Assembly (NCBI GenBank): GCA_027075275.1 | Contig: JALTBO010000133.1 | Span: 1-47,709 of the forward strand | Length of the DNA stretch: 47,709 nt | Source: Desulfurobacteriaceae bacterium | Lineage (GTDB): Bacteria; Aquificota; Aquificia; Desulfurobacteriales; Desulfurobacteriaceae | Direction: 5' to 3' | In this document: positions 1 to 7,833 of the stretch, one piece after another | Layout: each line of letters starts with the position of its first letter | Numbering within the stretch: position 1 is the stretch's first letter | Program-made: the position numbers and the translations under genes | Notes under the pieces: model-generated | What the model was told of the DNA's origin: nothing | What the model saw: only the letters and a program-made list of their open reading frames with translations | Database searches by the model: none

Positions 1-1560
1 GGCTTCTGGGAGGCCTACTCAATAGGCGTTGGAGGAATGATAGGAGGTGGAATCTTTGCCGTTTTAGGCCTCACAATTCTACTTTCAAAAGGTGCAGCGC
101 CCGTAGCTTTCCTTTTTGCAGGAACAATAGCACTACTTACAGCATACTCTTACGCAAAACTCTCAGTAAGATACCCAAGCGAAGGAGGAACGGTAGAGTT
201 TTTAGTCCAGGGCTTTGGCAACAATTTTTTTACAGCTTACATGAACACTTTACTACTTGCAAGCTACGTAATAATGCTTGCTCTATACTCCTACGCCTTT
301 GGAAGTTACGGCTCTGCTCTTATCTTTGGCCACGAAATACCCTTAGTAAAGAAATTACTAATAGCAGGAATCGTCTCCTTTCTGGCGTTTATCAACTTCT
401 TAGGGGCTTACGTAAGCGGTAAAACAGAAGACATAATGGTATTTGCCAAGTTAGGTATTCTCCTTTTCTTTTCGGCATTAGGATTTCTAACCGGAGACTT
501 CTCAAAGCTCTCGCCGGAACACTGGGAAAGTTTTCTGAAGATAATGGTCGGAGGTCTCATAATATTTCTGGCATACGAAGGGTTTGAACTGATAGCGAAC
601 ACGGCTCAAGACGTGGAAAATCCGGAAAAAACACTACCTAAAGCCTACTATGCAAGTGTTCTCACAGTTATAGGAGTCTACGTTCTGGTAGCCGCAGTTG
701 CAGTGGCAAACCTTACCTATCAACAGGTTGTAAAGTACAAAGACTACGCATTAGCGGTTGCCGCAGAACCTTTCCTTGGAAAGTTTGGGTTTGTTCTAAT
801 CGGTATAGCAGCCCTTCTTTCTACAGCCTCGGCGATAAACGCAACCCTCTACGGAAGTGCAAGGGTAAGCTACCTTGTTGCGAAGCTCGGAGCTCTCCCC
901 AAAACCTTAAGCAAAAAAGTGTGGAAAGAGGGAACAGAAGGCCTTCTCATACTTGCAGTTCTAACGATCTTCTTTGCAACTCTCTTTAACCTTGAGAATA
1001 TCTCTGTTGCAGGGAGTTTTGGTTTCCTTTCAATATTTGCAGCTGTTAACTTTGCAAATTTCAGACTTTACAGGTATACAAACTCAAACAGGTGGATATC
1101 GTTTCTGGCCTTTCTCCTGTGCCTCATTTCCGGAATAGTTCTCATAGGCTACAACCTGAAGACCAATCCGGACTCTTTAAAGTCTGTAACGGTTGTCCTT
1201 CTGGGAACCCTCTTATTTGAAGCCATTTACAGGAGTTTTACTTCTGTCAGACTGAAAGAATATATTGACTGGAGAATAAGGGAGAGAGAGGAGTTCTTTA
1301 AAAAACACCCTATATTTTTAGCTCTGCTGAAAAGGGAAATTGAAGGCAGGTTTAAAGACACCAGAGTAAAAGTTATCTCCCGTCCGGATAAAGAAAAGGG
1401 AGGAACGCTGAAAATAAAAATTGAGACGGAAAACCCTGAAAAGGTTGAAAAGCTTGTCAGAAGAATCCTGAAAGCGGAAAAAATTAAAGAACACCATCCT
1501 GTAGAGATAACTGTGGAGAGGAAAAATGGAGCTAATTCTCTACACCTCAAAGAGGTGTAA
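1..1560 (+). CDS. APC-family amino acid permease, 5' truncated by window edge
   Basis: Frame is open to base 1 (GFWEAYSIGVGG precedes the ORF-track Met); GGMIGGGIFAVLG motif and about 12 hydrophobic segments typical of APC permeases, with a soluble C-terminal tail. Confidence 0.85.
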   Translation, partial: GFWEAYSIGVGGMIGGGIFAVLGLTILLSKGAAPVAFLFAGTIALLTAYSYAKLSVRYPSEGGTVEFLVQGFGNNFFTAYMNTLLLASYVIMLALYSYAFGSYGSALIFGHEIPLVKKLLIAGIVSFLAFINFLGAYVSGKTEDIMVFAKLGILLFFSALGFLTGDFSKLSPEHWESFLKIMVGGLIIFLAYEGFELIANTAQDVENPEKTLPKAYYASVLTVIGVYVLVAAVAVANLTYQQVVKYKDYALAVAAEPFLGKFGFVLIGIAALLSTASAINATLYGSARVSYLVAKLGALPKTLSKKVWKEGTEGLLILAVLTIFFATLFNLENISVAGSFGFLSIFAAVNFANFRLYRYTNSNRWISFLAFLLCLISGIVLIGYNLKTNPDSLKSVTVVLLGTLLFEAIYRSFTSVRLKEYIDWRIREREEFFKKHPIFLALLKREIEGRFKDTRVKVISRPDKEKGGTLKIKIETENPEKVEKLVRRILKAEKIKEHHPVEITVERKNGANSLHLKEV

Positions 1561-1780
1561 CGTCTGCACTGCTCTTAAACCAAAACTTGAAGAAGTTGCC
1601 GCAAAGTTCGGAATTGAACTAAAGGAGATTAACATTGAGGAAAATCCCGCAGAAGCTGCTCAATCAATGGTTTTCTCCGCTCCCACGCTGATACTAAGAG
1701 AGGGGAACAGAGAAGTGAAACGCTGGAGCAGGATTTTCTCCGTCTCCGAGGTTGAAGAGTTTCTCAGCCGGATTGTTTAA
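1526..1780 (+). CDS. Thioredoxin/glutaredoxin-like small redox protein (CNVC)
   Basis: MELILYTSKRCNVCTALKPKLEEVA start with CXXC and SAPTLIL cis-Pro-like motif; overlaps permease 3' end by 35 nt. Confidence 0.8.
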   Translation: MELILYTSKRCNVCTALKPKLEEVAAKFGIELKEINIEENPAEAAQSMVFSAPTLILREGNREVKRWSRIFSVSEVEEFLSRIV

Positions 1781-1781
1781 T

Positions 1782-3032
1782 CTACTTCTCCTCTACCTTA
1801 ACCCGTTTTATTCTCTTTCTGTCAATATCTTCAACCGTAAGAGTATGGTGGGGGAGCTCCACCTTCTCTCCAACCTTAGGAAACCTTCCCAGCTTAGAGA
1901 GAATTAATCCCCCTACGCTTACGTAGTCTGGGCTTTCAGGTAGAGGTTTCTTTAAAATTCTGTTCAGCTCCTCAATCTCTGCAGAGGCGTCGGCAATCAC
2001 GCCGTTCTTCGTCTTAACTATTTTCAGCGTCTCCCTGTCAAACTCATCTTCTATTCTTCCTACTATTTCTTCTAAAATGTCCTCAATGGTAACAATTCCA
2101 AGCGTTGATCCGAACTCGTCAACAACTATTCCCATCTGCTCTCTATTCTTCTTAAACTCCTTAAGGGCATTGAATATGTTCATATACTCGGGAAGAACCA
2201 CAACAGGCCTCATTATCTCCCGAACTTTCAGATCCGGCCTGTCAACAGATATCAGGTCTGACACTAAAACGTAACCAACGATGTTATCTATTCTTCCTTC
2301 ATAAACGGGAAGTTTTGAAAACCCACTCTTTTCCATCAGCTCAAGTGCTTCAAGAACAGAAGCGTTCTCGCTAACTGCTATAACCTTTGAAAGGGGAGTG
2401 TAGATATCACCAACCGACTTCTCCTTTAACTCTAAAACGTTTCTTAAAATGTTCCTCTCTGTCTTCTCTACGTTAAAACGGGAACCGCTCTCAACTAAAA
2501 GTTTCAGCTCCTCTTTTGTAACAAAGGGACTCCTCTCCTCCTCCGCTTTTAGAAGATAAGCCACAAACTTTGAAAACCCCATTACAACAAAAGAGATAGG
2601 CTTAAAGAGAAGATAAAAGAAGTAGATGGGGTAAACGATTTTAAATGCAACAACGTGGGAATACTTTTGAAAGAGACTCTTTGGAATCAGCTCTCCAAAG
2701 GTAAGCGTTACCGGAGTAAAACAGAGAACTGTAATAATCTCCGGGTAACCTGACAGAAACGGAAAAATGTGAACTATTTCTCCCATAACGTAGGTAGTAA
2801 AAACCGTTGAGCCGGTTACAGTAGAGAGGTTTGTTCCTATAAGAGTTGTCGTCAGCAGTTTCTCCGGTTCTTTAAGAAGCTCAGACAGTAACCGTGCTCC
2901 TCTATCTCCCTTCTTCAAACGCTTCTGAAGTTCTATTTTTGGAAGAGAAACTATGGCTATCTCACTGCCGGAGAAAAAGGCTTCAGAGAGAACACAGAGA
3001 AAGATGAGAAAGAGGGGCCAGAGTTCCATCAC
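1782..3032 (-). CDS. CNNM/CorC (HlyC-type) transporter with CBS pair and CorC_HlyC domain
   Basis: DUF21-like membrane N-terminus, CBS pair (VVDEFGSTLGIVTIEDILEEIVGRIEDEFD), C-terminal CorC domain. Confidence 0.88.
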   Translation of the reverse strand: MMELWPLFLIFLCVLSEAFFSGSEIAIVSLPKIELQKRLKKGDRGARLLSELLKEPEKLLTTTLIGTNLSTVTGSTVFTTYVMGEIVHIFPFLSGYPEIITVLCFTPVTLTFGELIPKSLFQKYSHVVAFKIVYPIYFFYLLFKPISFVVMGFSKFVAYLLKAEEERSPFVTKEELKLLVESGSRFNVEKTERNILRNVLELKEKSVGDIYTPLSKVIAVSENASVLEALELMEKSGFSKLPVYEGRIDNIVGYVLVSDLISVDRPDLKVREIMRPVVVLPEYMNIFNALKEFKKNREQMGIVVDEFGSTLGIVTIEDILEEIVGRIEDEFDRETLKIVKTKNGVIADASAEIEELNRILKKPLPESPDYVSVGGLILSKLGRFPKVGEKVELPHHTLTVEDIDRKRIKRVKVEEK

Positions 3033-4300
3033 TCTATCCTCTCAACCACAACAGACTCCACCCTATTCCCGTTCTTCTTCTCAACAGTAAACCTGTAACC
3101 TTGATACTCCACGCTGTCCCCTTCGGCAGGTATCCTCTTAAGGAGAGCCATCACCAGACCAGAAACGGTATCAACTTCACTCAACACTTCGTCGTCGGGG
3201 AGCTCCAAAACCTCCTTCAACTCCTCAACCGGCGTATCACCTGAAAACCTGTAGCTCTTTTCAGAAAGCCTCTCAAATTCCTCAACTCCCTTTTTGCTCT
3301 TTTCATCGGGGAGCTCCCCCACAATCTCCCTCAGAACATCGTCAAGAGTCACAATCCCTGCAGTATTCCCGTACTCATCAACAACAACAGCCATGTGGCG
3401 GCGGGTCTTCTGCATCTGGTCAAGAAGTTCATCAAGAGTCAGGAACTCCGTAACAAAAAAGGGCTCATCGGCAAAATCCTTAATAGGCTTTTCAAAATCT
3501 TCAGGCTTAAGTGTAAGCGGAAGGATTCTTCTGGTGTAGAGAATCCCCGTAATCTGATCAAGAGAACCTCTATAGATAGGAATCCGCGAAAACTTTACAT
3601 TTTTTAGAACCTTGAGTGCTTCACCAACCTTCATATCTTCAGGAAGGGCAAAAACCCTGTGTTTTGGAACCATAACTTCCCTTACATCCATCTCCCCAAG
3701 GTCAAGAGTCCTATCAATAAGCTCAACCTCCTCTGCCTCTATAGTCCCTTCCTTTGCACCTTCAGAAACAAGGATCATGAATTCTTCGTCTGTAATAACC
3801 TTCGATTTACTAAAAAGCTCCACTCCAAAAGGTTTAAGGATCAGAGAGGCAAAACCTACAAGAATTTTTCTGAAAGGAGCTATTACCTTGCTGATGAACT
3901 TAAGAAAAGGAAAGATAAAGAAGGCGTACTTTTCGTTATACTTTATCGCAAGGGTCTTCGGAGTAACCTCTCCAAAAATGAGAAGCGTAATAACGGTAAC
4001 GGGAACAGAGAGAGCCGCTCCCCTATCCTCTCCCAAAAGCTTTACAAAGAGAACAGCCGAAACCGAAGCAATGGCAATATTAACCATCTCATTTCCTATA
4101 AGGATAGTTGCTATAAGCTCTGCAGGTTTCTGAAGAAACTGAAGTATCTCAGCGGCCCTCCGATTCCCCTCAGCTGCAAGTCTTTCAAGCCTCAAAACGT
4201 TTAAAGAGAAGAAGGCAGTTTCGGAGGCAGAAAAGAGGGCCGAGAGAAGAATGAGAAGGGGTAAAAGGAAGTAATAAACAGTTAAACTCTCCGACTCCAT
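3029..4300 (-). CDS. CNNM/CorC (HlyC-type) transporter, tandem paralog
   Basis: SASETAFFSLN N-terminus, VVDEYGNTAGIVTLDDVLREIVGEL; 4-nt overlap with the downstream paralog. Confidence 0.88.
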   Translation of the reverse strand: MESESLTVYYFLLPLLILLSALFSASETAFFSLNVLRLERLAAEGNRRAAEILQFLQKPAELIATILIGNEMVNIAIASVSAVLFVKLLGEDRGAALSVPVTVITLLIFGEVTPKTLAIKYNEKYAFFIFPFLKFISKVIAPFRKILVGFASLILKPFGVELFSKSKVITDEEFMILVSEGAKEGTIEAEEVELIDRTLDLGEMDVREVMVPKHRVFALPEDMKVGEALKVLKNVKFSRIPIYRGSLDQITGILYTRRILPLTLKPEDFEKPIKDFADEPFFVTEFLTLDELLDQMQKTRRHMAVVVDEYGNTAGIVTLDDVLREIVGELPDEKSKKGVEEFERLSEKSYRFSGDTPVEELKEVLELPDDEVLSEVDTVSGLVMALLKRIPAEGDSVEYQGYRFTVEKKNGNRVESVVVERIE

Positions 4301-4301
4301 A

Positions 4302-5777
4302 CTAAGCGCCTTTTGTCTCTACAACTTTCTTTATTATAAAGTTTTGAACGGCAGTAATTACGTTATTTGTAAACCAGTATAGAACAAGACCTGCCGGGAA
4401 ATGGGCAAACATAAAAGTAAAAATGACAGAAACAGCTATAAAGATGTAGCGCTGCTGAGGGTTTGTAGTAGGAGTGAGAAACTGCTGAAGTACCATGGAG
4501 GCACCCATCAGTACAGGAAGTAGATAGGTAGGATCCGGCTGTGACAGGTCAGGAACCCAGAGGAAAGAGGCCCCTTTAAGCTCAACAGCGTTGAGGAATA
4601 TCTCGTAAAGAACCAGGAAGATAGGAATCTGAAGGAGCATTGGAAGACAGCCGGAAGCCGGATTAACTCCAGTTTCCTTGTAGAGTTTCATCGTTTCTTC
4701 CTGGAGCTTCTGAGGGTCGTTCCCGTACTTCTTCTTAATCTCTTCCAGTTTTGGAGCTAATTCCTGCATCTTCTTCATAGAGACGTAGGTCTTATGGGCA
4801 AGGGGGTGGAGAAGAATCCTTATCAGAATTGTGAAGACTATGATAAGAAGACCCCAATCGGGTATAAACTTGTGAAGGAACAGGAACAGTTTCAGTGTTG
4901 GTTTTGCTGCAAAGCCGAACATTCCAAAATCTATTGCAGAGTCAAGCCCCAACTTCTCTAACCGGTTAAGCTCTTTTGGACCGCCGTAAAAAGTAAAGCT
5001 ATCAACAAAACTTTTTACAACAGTATGCTTCGGAGGGAGAAGTTCAACAGTTGCAGGGAACGTCTTCTCTTTAACAGCCATAAGGAAGTACTTATCCTCC
5101 TCACCTGCCCAGAGGACCCTATTAAAAGAGAGATAGCCCGGGATATCGTCAGGTTTAAGTCTTACAACTTTATCTTCCGTTTCAAGAACAGGACCTATGT
5201 GCCCCATTCTTGAAGTATGGGCTTCATTTATCTTTATATCGGGACCTATAAGGGTTTGAAGCTTTGCCCCTTTAAGAGACGTTTTAACGTCTATTCTGTA
5301 GGAGTCTGGATAGAAGGTAAAGGTTTTTATAAATTCCCTGCCGTCGGGGAGCTCCCCCCTAAGAATGAGTTTTTCCGGTCCGTTCTTAACGTTGAGAGAA
5401 AAAGTAGAAGGAACCAACTTCAGGTTAACAAGCTCTTTAGAGAGAGATTCGGTGTCTGCAACGGTCATTAACGGATAGATACCCAGAGTTTTTGAAGCAG
5501 ATGAGACAAGCTGAGCTCTGTACTTTTTGATGTAAAGCTTGATTAACTTTCCGTTAACAGTTGATATTTCAGCAGTATATAAAGGTGTATCAACTTTTAC
5601 AGGAGCTCCTAATTCTTTAGAAGGTGGAATATCTGTTTTTACAGCAACGGTTTTCTCCATCTTCTCCTTAGCCTTCTCCTGATGGTGTCCGAAGAAGAAC
5701 TGAAATCCGAAAAATATAAGGACAGCTAAGATTATTGCCTGTAAAAGAGACGCTCTGGTCTCCTTCTGTTCTGCCAT
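4302..5777 (-). CDS. yidC: Membrane protein insertase YidC
   Basis: Large periplasmic domain plus Oxa1 core (MKKMQELAPKLEEIKKKYGNDPQKLQEETMKLYKETGVNPASGCLPMLLQIPIF); rpmH-rnpA-yidD-yidC synteny. Confidence 0.97.
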   Translation of the reverse strand: MAEQKETRASLLQAIILAVLIFFGFQFFFGHHQEKAKEKMEKTVAVKTDIPPSKELGAPVKVDTPLYTAEISTVNGKLIKLYIKKYRAQLVSSASKTLGIYPLMTVADTESLSKELVNLKLVPSTFSLNVKNGPEKLILRGELPDGREFIKTFTFYPDSYRIDVKTSLKGAKLQTLIGPDIKINEAHTSRMGHIGPVLETEDKVVRLKPDDIPGYLSFNRVLWAGEEDKYFLMAVKEKTFPATVELLPPKHTVVKSFVDSFTFYGGPKELNRLEKLGLDSAIDFGMFGFAAKPTLKLFLFLHKFIPDWGLLIIVFTILIRILLHPLAHKTYVSMKKMQELAPKLEEIKKKYGNDPQKLQEETMKLYKETGVNPASGCLPMLLQIPIFLVLYEIFLNAVELKGASFLWVPDLSQPDPTYLLPVLMGASMVLQQFLTPTTNPQQRYIFIAVSVIFTFMFAHFPAGLVLYWFTNNVITAVQNFIIKKVVETKGA

Positions 5778-5787
5778 AACCTTCTCC

Positions 5788-5997
5788 TTAAGGGTAGTCT
5801 ACGCCCCCTTTTGAAAAGGGGTTGCACCTTAAAACTCTCCAGGCCGATTTTACCAGCCCCTTCAGAACACCGTACTTCTCAACAGCCATAATTGTATAGT
5901 TTGAACAGGTGGGGTAGTACCTGCAGGAACCGGGTACCAGAGGGGAAAGGAACTTCTGGTAAAACCTTACACAGGATATAACAAGCTTCTTCACCAA
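5788..5997 (-). CDS. yidD: Membrane protein insertion efficiency factor YidD
   Basis: [31 protein letters not shown]...[12 protein letters not shown] hallmark. Confidence 0.96.
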   Translation of the reverse strand: MVKKLVISCVRFYQKFLSPLVPGSCRYYPTCSNYTIMAVEKYGVLKGLVKSAWRVLRCNPFSKGGVDYP

Positions 5998-6001
5998 CTA
6001 A

Positions 6002-6364
6002 CTACTCCTTCAGTATGCCGGACTTCTCTGCCAATTTCAGGAAATCCTTCTCAACAGCCTGATACTTTTTTCCCAGTATGCCCTTTCTTGCAATAAAGAT
6101 GATGTCAACGGGCTTTAACCTGTGTTTGTTGAGCCTGAATACCTCCCTCATCAACCTCTTGGCCCTGTTTCTATCTACAGCCCGTTTTGATACTTTCTTT
6201 GAAGCGATAAAACCTGCCCGGGGATAACCGAGGTCGTTGGGACAAAAATAAAAAGCCACGGTAGAACCGCCGAGGCTCTCCCCGTGGTCAAAGACTCTCT
6301 TAAACTCACTCTGTTTTTTCAACCTCTCGTAGGGCTTAAAGGTAAACCTTACCTTCTTTTCCAC
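6002..6364 (-). CDS. rnpA: Ribonuclease P protein component (GTG start)
   Basis: [22 protein letters not shown] hallmark motif; synteny. Confidence 0.95.
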   Translation of the reverse strand: MEKKVRFTFKPYERLKKQSEFKRVFDHGESLGGSTVAFYFCPNDLGYPRAGFIASKKVSKRAVDRNRAKRLMREVFRLNKHRLKPVDIIFIARKGILGKKYQAVEKDFLKLAEKSGILKE

Positions 6365-6510
6365 TCGTCGCTTACCGTAAGTTTCCAGCGGCCCTTCTTC
6401 CTGCGCCTTCTGAGAATTTCACGTCCGCTTTTACTTTTCATGCGGGCCCTGAAACCGTGAACCCTTTTACCGTGAAGCCTGCTGGGTTGATATGTCCTCT
6501 TTGTTGACAA
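6349..6510 (-). CDS. rpmH: 50S ribosomal protein L34 (53 aa, TTG start; not in supplied ORF track)
   Basis: Manual translation: [62 protein letters not shown] upstream; overlaps rnpA by 16 nt. Confidence 0.96.
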   Translation of the reverse strand: MSTKRTYQPSRLHGKRVHGFRARMKSKSGREILRRRRKKGRWKLTVSDEWKRR

Positions 6511-6546
6511 CTTTCACCTCCAGAGAGGGGGAAATTTGATAAGGGA

Positions 6547-6574
6547 ATTATAGGCAAAGGGAACTATTTGTCAA
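6547..6574 (-). promoter_or_regulatory. Sigma-70-type promoter for rpmH-rnpA-yidD-yidC
   Basis: Minus strand TTGACA (6569-6574), 16-nt spacer, TATAAT (6547-6552); about 36 nt upstream of rpmH start. Confidence 0.8.
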
Positions 6575-7241
6575 AGAGAGAGACAATTTCAGGAAAGGCT
6601 TTCCGGGGGGCTTCTTTGTAGGTAGAGATGCGTAAGAGGAGCTCCCCCTCATCAATTCCCATCTTCTCTAAAAGCTCCTTCTTCCTTAAAAGGTGATAAC
6701 CAACAAACTGGAGCAGGTTTCGGGGTCTCTCCTTCAGCCGGGCACTTTCAAAATCAATTACTCTTACTCTCTCTCCGTCAAAAAGTAGATGTTTCTCTCC
6801 CTTTATCTCTGAGTGTTCAACTCCACACATATCAAGAAGGTAACAGCTTTTCAGTGCAGAGAGAACAGCGCTTTTACCGTAACGTTCAAGTGCCTGAGAA
6901 AACGGAATTCCCTCTATCCACTCCATAACGACAAACTCTGGAGTACAGATGTACGGCTCGGGAGCCGGGTTCTCCTCTCCCAGGCACCTCTGAAGGTATT
7001 TAAGAATAGAACACTCTTTTTCAGCTATATTCTCTTTCCCTGCATCGGCCCTCGGAACTTTGACAGCAACCGGCTTTCCTGAGAGCTCCCCCTTAAAAAC
7101 AACCCCTCTGTAGCCCTTAGAGACAAAAGAGAGAGATTTAACACCGTAAGCCGTAAGGAGATCAAAGCGCCTTTTCCCAATTTCGGGGTTGCAGCGGGGA
7201 TAATCAAGAAGGTTAAACAGCTGAGAACTCTGGAATTCCAT
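6564..7241 (-). CDS. RIO/Bud32-like atypical serine/threonine protein kinase (COG2112-like)
   Basis: GYRGVVFKGELSGKPVAVKVPR glycine loop and Lys, VVMEWIEG hinge, VEHSEIKGEKHLLFD catalytic loop, VRVIDFESA metal-binding DFE. Confidence 0.7.
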   Translation of the reverse strand: MEFQSSQLFNLLDYPRCNPEIGKRRFDLLTAYGVKSLSFVSKGYRGVVFKGELSGKPVAVKVPRADAGKENIAEKECSILKYLQRCLGEENPAPEPYICTPEFVVMEWIEGIPFSQALERYGKSAVLSALKSCYLLDMCGVEHSEIKGEKHLLFDGERVRVIDFESARLKERPRNLLQFVGYHLLRKKELLEKMGIDEGELLLRISTYKEAPRKAFPEIVSLFDK

Positions 7242-7833
7242 ACTCTCTCTTAAGGCACTCCCTTATGAGAGCCCTCTCTGTCAGCCTGTATATTTTTCTG
7301 TTCCAGTAGAAAGTGTAAGGTTCAAGCCTCCTTCTGGCCTCTTCCCTGCACTCCTTTACCTTCGGGGAGTTTAATTCAACTACCTCGTAGAAACGGTCTT
7401 CTATCTCTTTAAGGGCCCTTTCAACTTCAAGAAGGTTAGGGTAATTTCTAAGGGAGAGTATCTTCTCAGCAATAGAAAGGTCTTTTACCTGGAGCTCTAT
7501 AAGAATAGACTTTACTATTTTGGAAAGTTTTTCCAGTTTATTGTAAGGAAGGGTCTCTTTTGAAAAACTCCTTCTTGCCTCGTCAGCTTCTTTCCTGCAC
7601 TCGCGGAAAAACCAGCGTTTAACGATATCCCTTATATCCCTGAAGGTAAAATGGTCAGGAACGTTCTCCTCCGACAGGGCCATGAGGACGTAGTGGGGCT
7701 CTATCCCGAGGCTGTACCACTCCCTTATAACCGCAATGTCGTCCTGACCTCTGTAGGAGAAGTTTTCGTATCTGTCCCTTATACAGTCAAGAACTTCCTG
7801 AGCGTACTCTTTTAAACTCTTGATCTCATCCAT
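7213..7833 (-). CDS. Conserved hypothetical protein, mostly helical
   Basis: 206-aa ORF overlapping both neighbours (29 nt and 22 nt), same operon. Confidence 0.7.
   Translation of the reverse strand: MDEIKSLKEYAQEVLDCIRDRYENFSYRGQDDIAVIREWYSLGIEPHYVLMALSEENVPDHFTFRDIRDIVKRWFFRECRKEADEARRSFSKETLPYNKLEKLSKIVKSILIELQVKDLSIAEKILSLRNYPNLLEVERALKEIEDRFYEVVELNSPKVKECREEARRRLEPYTFYWNRKIYRLTERALIRECLKREYGIPEFSAV

Noticed and set aside
3395-4204. Plus-strand ORFs of 173 and 181 aa (3612-4133, 3659-4204) antisense to the CorC-like gene
   Set aside because: They mirror a conserved CBS/CorC coding gene, overlap each other in two frames and have no recognisable domain; likely composition artefacts.
1782-4300. 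Two adjacent CorC-like ORFs as one gene split by a frameshift
   Set aside because: Each has its own full membrane domain, CBS pair and C-terminal domain; they are tandem paralogs.
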